Origin: Alteromonadaceae bacterium
GTDB taxonomy: Bacteria > Pseudomonadota > Gammaproteobacteria > Enterobacterales > Alteromonadaceae
DNA length: 48,918 bases
Assembly: GCA_013373625.1 (NCBI GenBank)
Contig: JABXHM010000013.1
Location: 1 to 48,918 of the forward strand
Direction: 5' to 3'
Translations under genes and position numbers: made by a program
Part shown: positions 17,005-26,062 of the stretch, piece after piece
How positions within the stretch are numbered: position 1 is the first letter of the stretch
Layout of the letters: each line of letters opens with the position of its first letter
The notes under the pieces: model-generated
Databases searched by the model: none
The model's input: the letters and a program-made list of their open reading frames with translations, nothing else
What the model was told of the DNA's origin: nothing

Positions 17005-17686
17005 TTAACCTAACCAATTCGCTCGCACCGGCTAAATCATCCGGCGTACCAATATCAAAAAACAAGCCTTTCACAGCATAAACATATGCCTGCGCGTTGT
17101 CGGCTGACAGTACATTATGTTCAAAACTGAATTTAACGGGCTGTTGCTCAATAAGCGAGAGATGCTTGTTCACATAATAGATACCAGCATTTATATAACC
17201 GGACCCGGATTGCCCTTTTTCATGAAAACCAACCAGCTTTTCGTGTTGAATATCAGCGGCGCCAAAACGAGATAAATCGTCGACTTCGGTACATACCAGG
17301 CCCAAATCTGCCTTTTTGTTTTGGCAAAAAGCCACAAACGCCTGAATGTTAACTTGCATGAAAGAGTCAGCGTTGAAGACTAAAGCATGGGGAGACTGCA
17401 CCCGTTGCAAGGCCTGCTTTATTGCCCCGCCAGTACCTAAAGGCTCCGTTTCATACGAGAATTCACAATCGATACCAGGAAAGTGAGTGCTTACTGCGTT
17501 TCTTACCATGTCAGCATGATGGGATACCGCAAAAATAAAGCGCGTGACGCCTTGCTGCAACAGATCTTCAATGATGTAATGCAAAAAAGACTTATTATTG
17601 ACCTCTGCTAAGCACTTGGGATATTTATCACCGGTGACTGAATGCAACCGCGTCCCCAACCCACCCGCTAACAGAATCGCTTCCAC
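16979..17686 (-). CDS. hddC: D-glycero-alpha-D-manno-heptose 1-phosphate guanylyltransferase (HddC-like)
   Basis: 235 residues, the size of HddC. The nucleotide-binding signature LLAGGLGTRL is at 5-14 and the K24 of KYPK binds phosphate. A VFNADSF segment near residue 104 supplies the metal-binding Asp, and GTPDDL closes the fold near 216. It makes GDP-heptose from heptose 1-phosphate and GTP in the cytoplasm. The order kinase (19307), isomerase (18291), nucleotidyltransferase supports HddC over a generic glucose- or mannose-1-phosphate transferase. It begins 11 bases after gmhA stops. Another NTP or sugar cannot be excluded by eye. Confidence 0.85.
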   Translation of the reverse strand: MEAILLAGGLGTRLHSVTGDKYPKCLAEVNNKSFLHYIIEDLLQQGVTRFIFAVSHHADMVRNAVSTHFPGIDCEFSYETEPLGTGGAIKQALQRVQSPHALVFNADSFMQVNIQAFVAFCQNKKADLGLVCTEVDDLSRFGAADIQHEKLVGFHEKGQSGSGYINAGIYYVNKHLSLIEQQPVKFSFEHNVLSADNAQAYVYAVKGLFFDIGTPDDLAGASELVRLNAELFVAN

Positions 17687-17697
17687 GTCAATTTCCT

Positions 17698-18291
17698 CTA
17701 TTTCGGTTTATAGCTTGCGAAAATTTGCTCTTCCACAATGCCGCACAGTATATGGCCAAAGGAAATATGCGTTTCCTGAATATAAGGCGTGCAATCTGAG
17801 GGAGCGTTCAATGTAATGTCGCACATCGTTGGCAGTTTGCCGCCGGTGCCGCAAAACGCGATAGTATGGATTCCCATGTCTTTGGCTTGTTCTACGGCCT
17901 TAATAATATTCGCGGAATTACCCGACGTGCTGATCCCAACAAAAACATCCCCTTTCATACCATTGGCCTGAACCTGTCTTGAAAATAAGTGTTCAAAACC
18001 ATAATCGTTGCCAATGGCGGTCAGCATCGACGTGTCGGTGGTCAATGCAATAGAAGGAAGCCCTGGCCGATCGAAATTAAACCGACTGACAAACTCCGCC
18101 GCCAAATGCTGTGAATCAGCAGCGCTGCCGCCATTGCCGGCAAACATCACCTTATTGCCATTCTCAAGGGCTTTCACACATAAAGCAGCTGCATCGGCAA
18201 GCCGTTGGAGCAAGGCTTCATCAGCGAGCATTTTTTGCTTTGTTTCAATTGTTTTGTGCATATGCTCGCGAATGTAATTTAAACTGTCCAC
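17698..18291 (-). CDS. gmhA: Sedoheptulose 7-phosphate isomerase
   Basis: 197 residues, matching the length of E. coli GmhA. The SIS-domain signature GNGGSAADSQHLAAE spans 52-66 and includes likely zinc ligands H62 and E66; STSGNS is at 121-126, and the THISFGHILCGIVEEQIF ending carries another conserved His. It converts sedoheptulose 7-phosphate to D-glycero-D-manno-heptose 7-phosphate, the first step for both GDP- and ADP-heptose. It overlaps hddA by 13 bases and precedes hddC by 11. If this is the only gmhA in the genome it also supplies the lipopolysaccharide core through HldE; a second copy elsewhere is possible. Confidence 0.93.
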   Translation of the reverse strand: MDSLNYIREHMHKTIETKQKMLADEALLQRLADAAALCVKALENGNKVMFAGNGGSAADSQHLAAEFVSRFNFDRPGLPSIALTTDTSMLTAIGNDYGFEHLFSRQVQANGMKGDVFVGISTSGNSANIIKAVEQAKDMGIHTIAFCGTGGKLPTMCDITLNAPSDCTPYIQETHISFGHILCGIVEEQIFASYKPK

Positions 18292-19307
18292 GCTGTGACT
18301 CCAGTATTAGTAAATTGAAATGAATGTACCTGACCATCAGTTTGTTTTAGCGCTTTAATGAGCGGCCGTTTGTTAATCGGATCAACAAAAATCATCATAA
18401 ACCCGCCGCCGCCGGCTCCTGATAGCTTTAACGATTTAGCGCCATTGTCGATTGCTAGCTGCGCAACCTCCTCTATATACGTGTTACTGATCGAAGCAGA
18501 CGTCGATTTTTTCGCCTGCCAGGCAGACTTTAGTACATTCGACATACCTTCGATATCATTGCGCAATAAGCATTCTTTCATGTCAAAGGCGCTTTGCTTC
18601 ACCTGGTGCAGCGCATTCAAAGATTGCTCCATGCTGGTACTGCTCGATGAGGCTTTAATTTGATCATCGATAATCTTACCAGAATCTCTGGATACGCCAG
18701 TGAAGTATAAAACTATCTGACTCTCCAGCTCATTCTGAATATCGCTGCGTATACGCAGAGGATTGACCAACACTCTGTCTGCATGAAATTCCATAAAGTT
18801 AAAGCCGCCAAAAGTCGCGGCATACTGGTCTTGCTTGCCCCCCGATAACAAGCAGTCTTTACGTTCAATTTCATAAGCTAAATGCGCCAGATCATATTCG
18901 CCGAGGGGGAGTTTCAACAATTCTCTGTACGCCGATAAAATTGCCACTACCATGGTCGACGACGAACCCAATCCGCTGCCTGGCGGCGCATCAGAATACG
19001 TGATCACGTCAATAGCCAATGGCTCACCATTGTTAAAGTCTTTTACCACCCGGTTATAAATGGCTTTATGCAGGATCAACGAACCTTCTACCGGTAATTC
19101 AGCGGCCGCATCAGTCGTAAAGGTTTGTTCAATATCCTGAGCATTAAAGTGAACCTGGCCGTCGTCCCGGGTTTGAATAGTAGCGTAGGCAAACATATCC
19201 AGTGTCACGTTAAGAATGTAACCACCGTATTTTTCGCTATAGGGTGACACATCGGTTCCGCCACCGGCTAACCCAATACGAAGAGGGGCTTTTGCTCTAA
19301 CTATCAT
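18279..19307 (-). CDS. hddA: D-glycero-alpha-D-manno-heptose 7-phosphate kinase (HddA-like)
   Basis: 342 residues, a GHMP kinase. MIVRAKAPLRIGLAGGGTDV is the classic opening, the ATP loop PPGSGLGSSSTM lies at 108-119, and the C-terminal GHMP motif KLSGAGGGGFMMIFV is near 295-310. It phosphorylates the C1 alpha position of heptose 7-phosphate, giving the 1,7-bisphosphate that GmhB trims. This is the committed step of the GDP-heptose branch, separate from HldE. It overlaps the upstream glycosyltransferase by 11 bases and gmhA by 13, so expression is coupled. Confidence 0.92.
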   Translation of the reverse strand: MIVRAKAPLRIGLAGGGTDVSPYSEKYGGYILNVTLDMFAYATIQTRDDGQVHFNAQDIEQTFTTDAAAELPVEGSLILHKAIYNRVVKDFNNGEPLAIDVITYSDAPPGSGLGSSSTMVVAILSAYRELLKLPLGEYDLAHLAYEIERKDCLLSGGKQDQYAATFGGFNFMEFHADRVLVNPLRIRSDIQNELESQIVLYFTGVSRDSGKIIDDQIKASSSSTSMEQSLNALHQVKQSAFDMKECLLRNDIEGMSNVLKSAWQAKKSTSASISNTYIEEVAQLAIDNGAKSLKLSGAGGGGFMMIFVDPINKRPLIKALKQTDGQVHSFQFTNTGVTAWTV

Positions 19308-20526
19308 AGGGCGCGTCCTGTTCTAATAGACTATCGAGTAACGACAATGCCCCATCCCAGCCGTAACGGGAAACTATCCACTCTCTGTTTACCCGCCCAA
19401 TGTCGGCGAGTTTTGCAGCATCGTCAAGCAATGATGTAATCAACGCAGCTTGTTGTTCCGGACTGTCTTCTATCAAGGGCTGCTGAGCAACGGGCAGTTC
19501 TATACCTTCCTGCCCCATTGATGTCATGACCACTGGTTTTGCCATCGACATGGCTTCAAGTACTTTATTCTGAACCCCGCGAGCAATGCGCAGAGGCGCG
19601 ACACATACCTTAGACTGATGCACATAAGGGCGCACGTCCACCACCCGCCCGGTCACGATAACGCCGTCAGTATCGGCAAGATTACGCACTTTTTCCGTTG
19701 GTTTACCACCAACAATATAAAAATAGAGTTGTGGATATCGCTGCTTCACCAAAGGCCATACTTCGTTCACAAACCACACGACGGCATCTACATTAGCCCA
19801 GTAATCCATGGCGCCGGTAAAGCAAATAAGTTCATGCGTATCATCGGGTTTATCGGTAAAATCAAACGCTGCCTGCGGGTCAAAATATTCAGTATCAACG
19901 CCATTGCCCAGGGTGACTATTTTGTTGGCAACATTAGCCGGGCTCATGGACTTAAATAAATCACGCTCTTCGTCGGTGATCAGCGTTATCGCGTCAAAGT
20001 CCTGCAAAATTTGTTGTTCGTATTGTTTAACCAGCCGATGTTCCCGTTTATATACCCAGGCAGAATAGAATGGCTTGTTGACGGCATATTGCTGCCACTT
20101 ATCGGAGTCAACATCAGCCATATCGACAATGCGTTTTTTGTCGCGGTGTTTTGCGCCCTCAATAAACTGCGCAGTGCCAGCCGAATAAGCAATTAAACGC
20201 TGTATATGGTCACGCTCAATCACTTCATCTACCCAACGCTGCATCGCTGCACTTTGGTAATGATAAGTAGATACCGGTTTATTGACTAACAAAGACATCA
20301 AACCTGAGCCTAAACTGGACTTTGCAGAAATATCTACCGTAAAAAGCTCGTCACACAGGTCTTCTACGACCGGGATATACTGCTTGTCATGCTCATCATC
20401 TATAAAGCAACCAATCACTAATCGATACCGTTTCGCTAAATACTTAACCAAATTATAGGTGGTAATCTTATCGCCTTTATTCGGTGGAAAAGGGATCCGA
20501 TGGCACAAAAACAGCACGGTCTCCAT
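19297..20526 (-). CDS. Exosortase A-associated GT4 sugar transferase (TIGR03087-like)
   Basis: 409 residues. The start METVLFLCHRIPFPPNKGDK matches the TIGR03087 (stp1) sugar transferase typical of PEP-CTERM/EpsH1 loci. The GT-B donor domain shows LGNGVDTEYFDP, ICFTGAMDYWANVDAV, YIVGGKPTEKV and APLRIARGVQNKVLEAMSMAKPVV with the family's acidic residues. Located next to the amidotransferase, as in other XrtA loci. Its ATG shares one base with the amidotransferase stop (TAATG) and its end overlaps hddA by 11 bases. Substrate is not known for the family. Confidence 0.92.
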   Translation of the reverse strand: METVLFLCHRIPFPPNKGDKITTYNLVKYLAKRYRLVIGCFIDDEHDKQYIPVVEDLCDELFTVDISAKSSLGSGLMSLLVNKPVSTYHYQSAAMQRWVDEVIERDHIQRLIAYSAGTAQFIEGAKHRDKKRIVDMADVDSDKWQQYAVNKPFYSAWVYKREHRLVKQYEQQILQDFDAITLITDEERDLFKSMSPANVANKIVTLGNGVDTEYFDPQAAFDFTDKPDDTHELICFTGAMDYWANVDAVVWFVNEVWPLVKQRYPQLYFYIVGGKPTEKVRNLADTDGVIVTGRVVDVRPYVHQSKVCVAPLRIARGVQNKVLEAMSMAKPVVMTSMGQEGIELPVAQQPLIEDSPEQQAALITSLLDDAAKLADIGRVNREWIVSRYGWDGALSLLDSLLEQDAPYDS

Positions 20527-22433
20527 TAGCGTTGTTCCTCACTTTCATTTTGCAAAAACAGGCCGAGCATCAGAAGCGTCCATAATGCGGCTGAATGATC
20601 GAATTTACCGGATACATGCTGCTGCATTTTTTTATTCAGTTCAGCCGTATTAAAAATACCACTCTGCTGCATGACATCACTTTGCAGTACGCTAAACATT
20701 CTGTCTTTCAGGGGGCCTCTTAACCAATCAGCCAGCGGCACACTAAAGCCCATTTTACTGCGATACAAGTTGTCATGCGGCACATAAGACTCAAGTGCTT
20801 TTTTAAGCAGCGCTTTGGTTTCACCTTTACTGATATTTTCAGAAGAAGGGATAGCAAATGCCCACTCCACAAATTGATGGTCCATAAAAGGCGAACGCAC
20901 TTCAAGCCCGTTCGCCATGCTGGAACGGTCAACCTTAGTATTTGCATCGCCGACTAACCAGGTTTTATAGTCAAGATACTGAATCAGTTTCAGCGGATCG
21001 CTAAATTGTTTATTTTTAAGATATCGTTGATATACCGCATTGGCACTGTACCCGTTAAGCTGGCGCTTGAATGCATCGGAATATAATGAATTTCGCTCAT
21101 CTGCGCGCAGCTTGCTCATGCTGTTCATAAAGGCTTCTGAGGTGTTCATTGCCAGCGACTGGAACGTTGTTTTAGCCCTTAGAAATTGCGGCGCCCAATC
21201 CAGTTTAGGATAAAACTTACCTAACGGTTTAAAGAGTAATTTACGTATGAGCTCAGGCACTTTATTGCGCACGGTCTCTTCAGCTAAATGCAGCTTGTAA
21301 CGCCGGTAACCGGCAAACAATTCGTCACCGCCGTCACCCGATAAGGCGACAGTGACATGCTTGCGCGCCATTTCACACACTTTGTAGGTCGGTAACGCCG
21401 ATGAGTCGGCATAAGGTTCATCATAAATCTGCACTAACTTATCGATCAAGGCAAAATCGTTGTGGTCAACCATTTCAACGCTGTGATTTGTGGCATATTT
21501 ATCGGCAATTTTTTGTGCAAAATCGGTTTCATTAAAATCCGCTACATCAAAGCCGATAGCACACGTGGTTACCGGTTGCTCCTGATTGGCCTGGGCCATA
21601 AAGGCGACTACGGCACTGGAATCAACACCGCCGGATAAAAACGCACCTAAAGGCACTTCAGCTTCCAAACGTACTTCAACCGCCTTTTTAAAGTGTTTAA
21701 TTAAATCAGATTGCCAGTCAGTATACACGGGCTGCTGGTTATCCCAGGGCAGATCCCAGTATTGTTGAGGAACGGGAAGGCATTGGTGGCCAGTCACTTC
21801 GAACAAAAAGTAATGGCCAGCCTCTAACTTAAATGTTTGCGAGTAAATTGATTTGGGATCAGGAACATAACCAAACGCCAGATACTCCTCGATAGCGCTA
21901 GCGTTAAACTCGCGACAGAATAAAGGGTGTGCTTTAAGCCCTTTCAACTCGGAGGCAAAGCCAATAGTGCCATCGCTAAAACAGCTATAAAAAAGAGGTT
22001 TTACACCGAGACGGTCGCGGGCAACAAATAACTGCCGACGGTTATCGTCCCACAGGATAAATGCAAACATGCCGCGAAAGCGCTGCAGGCATTCGACTCC
22101 CCATTCTTCCCATGCATGCACTATTGTTTCTGTATCGCTATGTGTTTTAAATACGTGGCCTTGCTGAACCAACTCAGCAGCTATTTCTTTATGGTTAAAG
22201 ATTTCACCATTAAACACCACCACAACAGAGCCATCTTCATTGAATATCGGCTGATGCCCGCCCTCTAAATCAATAATAGAAAGTCGACGATGGCCCAGTG
22301 CAACATGGCTGTTATAATAATACCCTTCGTTATCCTGACCTCGGTGGGCTTGTGCTCTGTTGATATTTCTCAGCGTTTCTTGCTCAGTTTCAGGGAGCCC
22401 GGTTCGGCTGAACAAGCCGCTAATTCCACACAT
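20526..22433 (-). CDS. Exosortase A system-associated amidotransferase 1 (asparagine synthase-like)
   Basis: 635 residues from ATG 22433. I chose this start over the GTG at 22442 because it puts cysteine at position 2, the N-terminal nucleophile of class II glutamine amidotransferases after Met removal, and because a GGGGAG ribosome site lies about 10 bases upstream. The glutaminase half has RGQDNEGYY and FNGEIFNHKE; the synthetase half has the PP-loop SGGVDSS at 267-273 and ALSGDGGDELFAGY. The match is TIGR03108. It would hydrolyse glutamine and use ATP to amidate a carboxylate, perhaps a uronic acid of the EPS. It begins 2 bases after the preceding gene. Confidence 0.93.
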   Translation of the reverse strand: MCGISGLFSRTGLPETEQETLRNINRAQAHRGQDNEGYYYNSHVALGHRRLSIIDLEGGHQPIFNEDGSVVVVFNGEIFNHKEIAAELVQQGHVFKTHSDTETIVHAWEEWGVECLQRFRGMFAFILWDDNRRQLFVARDRLGVKPLFYSCFSDGTIGFASELKGLKAHPLFCREFNASAIEEYLAFGYVPDPKSIYSQTFKLEAGHYFLFEVTGHQCLPVPQQYWDLPWDNQQPVYTDWQSDLIKHFKKAVEVRLEAEVPLGAFLSGGVDSSAVVAFMAQANQEQPVTTCAIGFDVADFNETDFAQKIADKYATNHSVEMVDHNDFALIDKLVQIYDEPYADSSALPTYKVCEMARKHVTVALSGDGGDELFAGYRRYKLHLAEETVRNKVPELIRKLLFKPLGKFYPKLDWAPQFLRAKTTFQSLAMNTSEAFMNSMSKLRADERNSLYSDAFKRQLNGYSANAVYQRYLKNKQFSDPLKLIQYLDYKTWLVGDANTKVDRSSMANGLEVRSPFMDHQFVEWAFAIPSSENISKGETKALLKKALESYVPHDNLYRSKMGFSVPLADWLRGPLKDRMFSVLQSDVMQQSGIFNTAELNKKMQQHVSGKFDHSAALWTLLMLGLFLQNESEEQR

Positions 22434-22435
22434 AC

Positions 22436-23530
22436 TTACCACTCTCCCCTGTAAAGCCGGATATAGGCGTCTACCATCGACGTTTCACTGTACTGACCAA
22501 CGATGATATCCCTTGCCTTCGAGCCTAATGCTGAAACCTGAGTAGGGTCGAAAAATAAGCTGAGCATGATGTCAGCCAGTCGTTGTTCATTGCCACTATC
22601 GTACAACTTTCCGCATAGTGCATTCACTACTTCGGGCATACCACCAACGCGGGTGACAACAGGAGGGACACCACAAGACATGGACTCAAGTAAGGTCATA
22701 GGAATGCCTTCGGCCAACGAACTCATAACAAACACATCCATGTCATCATACTCAGCTTTAACATTGAGCGTCGGCCCCACTAACTCGACTTTTTCAGTTA
22801 ACTGGTAACTGTCGATTAACTGAGCTAAAGGCGCCATACATTCGCCGCCACCTACGATTCTCAGCGCACAGTTATTGGCAAAAGCCTTAGATTGCTGTGT
22901 AGCGGCATAAAATGCATTAATAAGAAGTGCCTGATTTTTAATTTTTGCTAAGCGGCCCACGTGGCCAAATACAAACTTCTTGTTGTCAGTGGGAGAATGG
23001 GTTGGAGAGAAATATTCTGTATCGATTCCGTTAACAATAAGTCTTAATTTAGCCTCATCAACGCCTACGTCATCACGTAACCATGAGTATAAATCTCTTG
23101 AAACCGGTACTATCCGATGAGTGAACATTGCCAGTACTTTTCTCATCAGGCGATATTTAGGGTTTACCCCTTCAGGATCTATAATATCCCGGCCATGTTC
23201 AGCATGTACTCTGAGTTTAACCCTTGCAAACCAAGCCACGAGCTGGAGTTCAAATGTGGCCAGATTATAGCTGTGCACACAGTCAGGCTTAAAACGGTTA
23301 ATTTCGTCATAGAAGCGTTTAAAGATCCGTAAATCATTGCCGTCACGCTTATGCAGAGATATAACCTGAATGTTATGTTCAAGTAAGGCTGCAAACTCAG
23401 ATGAGTACCCTGCGAGAGTAATAATCCTGTGCTCAAATTCATCGGCTGGCATGGTATTAACGCAATTGAGTAAAACACGCTCCAAACCACCAATATCAAG
23501 CCTGTGCACGACATGTATTATTCGCTTCAC
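22436..23530 (-). CDS. Exosortase A-associated GT4 sugar transferase (TIGR03088-like)
   Basis: 364 residues from GTG 23530. A longer frame runs upstream to 23668 but would lie inside the exosortase gene; the family begins at KRIIHVVHRLDIGGLERVLL, which fits GTG 23530, four bases after the exosortase stop. GT-B motifs are complete: VHSYNLATFE, VHAEHGRD, IVNGIDTEYFSP, GHVGRLAKIKNQALL, IVGGGE and SSLAEGIPMTLLESMSCGVPPVVT. TIGR03088 (stp2) enzymes are found only with XrtA loci to my knowledge. The start codon and weak ribosome site suggest coupling to exosortase translation. Confidence 0.92.
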   Translation of the reverse strand: MKRIIHVVHRLDIGGLERVLLNCVNTMPADEFEHRIITLAGYSSEFAALLEHNIQVISLHKRDGNDLRIFKRFYDEINRFKPDCVHSYNLATFELQLVAWFARVKLRVHAEHGRDIIDPEGVNPKYRLMRKVLAMFTHRIVPVSRDLYSWLRDDVGVDEAKLRLIVNGIDTEYFSPTHSPTDNKKFVFGHVGRLAKIKNQALLINAFYAATQQSKAFANNCALRIVGGGECMAPLAQLIDSYQLTEKVELVGPTLNVKAEYDDMDVFVMSSLAEGIPMTLLESMSCGVPPVVTRVGGMPEVVNALCGKLYDSGNEQRLADIMLSLFFDPTQVSALGSKARDIIVGQYSETSMVDAYIRLYRGEW

Positions 23531-23534
23531 GGTG

Positions 23535-24986
23535 CTAGCCACTTGTTTGGTTAAGTATCGACATAAAGCGCTGCGCCTGTTGCATGTCATTGGTGGCCAG
23601 CACAATAAAGAATCCGTCACTGGGATGGCCGCTAATACGATTGACGAATTGTTGCCACTTAATATCAAAGCCTTTTATACTTTGCAGATTAGGTACCTGG
23701 TACCAGGCCAGCAATGTTCTTTTTTCACCGACCACGTTCACAATCTTTACGACTTTTACCCTTGCATTACCGATGCTTGTTAAAAAGACCTCTGCTTGAG
23801 TCCAGCTTTCATTATCGAATACTCTGTGACGAAAGCTGACAAGTTCTTGTCCCTGCTCTTTTTCATTGACATAGATAGCCCGAAATTTCAGCCCTTGCCA
23901 TTCGCCATAATAAACGTCATCAGTAGTTGACGCTGCCCACTTCGGCGCGGCAGTTTCTACGATATCACTATTGCTAACAAAGCGCTGGAAGTGTTGGTCA
24001 ACACCAACCTTATTATCAAAAGAAAATACTACTGCACTTAATAACTGCGGCGTGGCTAAAGTTGCGAATAAGATAATTCCCGCTGACCAGACTGATCTCA
24101 CACTTCCCTGGGCAGGCAAATCTGTTGGCAATGAATTGATTGCTTGCTTTTTGTCGGCGCCAATTGAGCCCAAATAAAATAATAAAATGAGAATAAAGGC
24201 AAAAAAGAACCACCCGTAGACAAGGTGATCGGCGCCGGTTGCGTATTTCATATCAGAATAATAACCAATGGCCATAATGCCAAACGCTCTGAAACCATTA
24301 GCGATGATCGGCAGCACGGCACACACAACAATAAAAGCAATTTGCTTCCAGTATTTGGCATAGTTTAAATAGGCAAATAACACCCCAATAGTAAAGGTAC
24401 CTATCAGGAACCGCACGCCAGCGCAGGCCTCGGCAACGTGAAACGCGCCATTAGGGAGGTACACATATAAACCTTCCCGATAGACCGGAATATTTAAGAT
24501 ATCCAGCATCGACACACTTAAATCAGCCGTCACTTCCTGCAGCAATGGGACGAGCTCTTCACCAAAAGGTACCGCAAATAACAAATACCCCAGAGGAAAA
24601 GCGATAGTCTTCGCTGCCTGCGTTCCTATTAATGCCCACACCAACAGGATCAAGGTTGAAACTGCAGCCACATGCATAAAGAGATTTATCGCTAATTGGT
24701 CAGCAACGACGAAAAAAAGCTGGACACACAATAAGGGAATAAATAACCAAACTGCGGGATTAATCACCGCAAAAGTTAACTGATGGCGTTTTTCATAGAT
24801 AAGATAAACTGAAATCAAAGGCACTAAAAAGCAATGTTTATACGTTTCTGAGTTCGTCCAGACCGCCACCATATGCGCTAACGAATCATAAAAAACAAAC
24901 AACCATACCAACACCAGCGCGCAGGCCAATAGCATCCAGTTGTGCTGGAAAGTGCGAGAATCGGCAGAACTTATAGAGTCACTCAT
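23535..24986 (-). CDS. xrtA: Exosortase A with C-terminal EpsI domain
   Basis: 483 residues. Residues 15-275 contain about eight membrane helices and the exosortase catalytic set: C188 in EACAGVRF, R233 in NGFRAFGI and H254 in DHLVYGWFFF. Residues about 295-483 are a periplasmic EpsI-like domain (SFRHRVFDNESWTQ, AWYQVPN), often a separate gene elsewhere and fused here as in TIGR03109. Exosortases cleave PEP-CTERM sorting signals of exported proteins in the inner membrane. It starts 6 bases after the FemAB gene and is followed by a GT after 4 bases. No protein in the window ends in a PEP-CTERM signal, so substrates must be encoded elsewhere. Confidence 0.96.
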   Translation of the reverse strand: MSDSISSADSRTFQHNWMLLACALVLVWLFVFYDSLAHMVAVWTNSETYKHCFLVPLISVYLIYEKRHQLTFAVINPAVWLFIPLLCVQLFFVVADQLAINLFMHVAAVSTLILLVWALIGTQAAKTIAFPLGYLLFAVPFGEELVPLLQEVTADLSVSMLDILNIPVYREGLYVYLPNGAFHVAEACAGVRFLIGTFTIGVLFAYLNYAKYWKQIAFIVVCAVLPIIANGFRAFGIMAIGYYSDMKYATGADHLVYGWFFFAFILILLFYLGSIGADKKQAINSLPTDLPAQGSVRSVWSAGIILFATLATPQLLSAVVFSFDNKVGVDQHFQRFVSNSDIVETAAPKWAASTTDDVYYGEWQGLKFRAIYVNEKEQGQELVSFRHRVFDNESWTQAEVFLTSIGNARVKVVKIVNVVGEKRTLLAWYQVPNLQSIKGFDIKWQQFVNRISGHPSDGFFIVLATNDMQQAQRFMSILNQTSG

Positions 24987-24992
24987 AATTCC

Positions 24993-26045
24993 TCAACCAA
25001 GGTACTTTGAAAGATAAGGACCGATCATACGACTCAACCACAAAGGCAATCGTTTCCAACCATTGATAAACAGTGCATATTTAGGATTGTTAGGGCTTAA
25101 ATTAGGTTGCTCTGTGGCCTTTACCAACGCGCGCAGATAATGTAATGGCTCTGCCGGTATGCCATAGGAAGTTTTATACTTTGCCGCCCCTGAATCATTT
25201 TTACTGCGGCCAAAATCAAACCTGTTGCATCCTCTTTGCACTGCATGACACATTAGTTGGTAATACATAAAGTCATTGCTTTTCAACGCGCGAGCCTCGT
25301 GTAGCCCACCGCCATAATAAGGCAGTACTTCGCCCTTAAAATAAAAGCTCAAAACCGCAGAAACAGGCTCACCTTGCTTCGTCGTCACGGTCAGGACGTC
25401 AAGTTGCTCAGGAAAGGCTTTAAGCAGATTCTTAAAATAGTCTTTATGAAAAACCGGTGTACCTAAATTTCTGACACTCTCAGCGTATACGTCGTAAGCA
25501 ATCTCTACATTCTTATCAATATGATAATACAGATCGTTCTTTAATGAATGACGTATCACAGCTCTTTGCTTTTTCTTGATACCAGCGAGGATTTCTTCCG
25601 GTGTGGCGGCCAATTCAAATTCATACGTTGAATGATGGCAAAACAGCGTATAGTTACTATTGGTGACGGCTTTGCGATATCGTAACTCGACATAGTCTAC
25701 TGCTAAATCCTGGCCTAATTTAAGCGCCGCATCTTCGAGGCTAATACGAATGGCATCAGAGTCAGCAATAGCACCGCCATAAACGCAAAAAGGGGTTGAT
25801 ACTAAGGTATGTCCAAATAAAATGCTTTTTTGCTGGACCAGCGGAAGAATGCCTACTATTTTATTTTGCTGTACAGCAAACAAAAAATGGCATTGATGTT
25901 TAAAGGTATTTTCAATGACGGTTTTCCAGCCGGAAAGATGGAAAAAACTTCCCTCACTGTGTGCCAACACATATTGATCCCAGTCCTGGCAACGGTCACT
26001 GTCTAAAGTGACAATGTCATAGTCCTTTATGTGATTAGCACACAT
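24993..26045 (-). CDS. FemAB-family protein, XrtA/PEP-CTERM system-associated
   Basis: 350 residues. The FemAB/GNAT double fold is shown by SEGSFFHLSGWKTVIE near 30, FGHTLVSTPFCVYGGA near 75, IKKKQRAVIRHSLKND near 150 and the closing FDFGRSKNDSGAAKYKTSYG near 270, a strong family signature. It matches TIGR03019. FemAB enzymes add amino acids to peptidoglycan precursors from aminoacyl-tRNA; in this subfamily the substrate is unknown and EPS modification is inferred. Gaps of 17 bases upstream and 6 bases downstream place it within the operon. Confidence 0.92.
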   Translation of the reverse strand: MCANHIKDYDIVTLDSDRCQDWDQYVLAHSEGSFFHLSGWKTVIENTFKHQCHFLFAVQQNKIVGILPLVQQKSILFGHTLVSTPFCVYGGAIADSDAIRISLEDAALKLGQDLAVDYVELRYRKAVTNSNYTLFCHHSTYEFELAATPEEILAGIKKKQRAVIRHSLKNDLYYHIDKNVEIAYDVYAESVRNLGTPVFHKDYFKNLLKAFPEQLDVLTVTTKQGEPVSAVLSFYFKGEVLPYYGGGLHEARALKSNDFMYYQLMCHAVQRGCNRFDFGRSKNDSGAAKYKTSYGIPAEPLHYLRALVKATEQPNLSPNNPKYALFINGWKRLPLWLSRMIGPYLSKYLG

Positions 26046-26062
26046 ATTGAAATCCCTACATC

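Noticed and set aside
22434..22442. GTG start three codons before the amidotransferase ATG
   Set aside because: It would bury the N-terminal nucleophilic cysteine and lies one base from the ribosome site.
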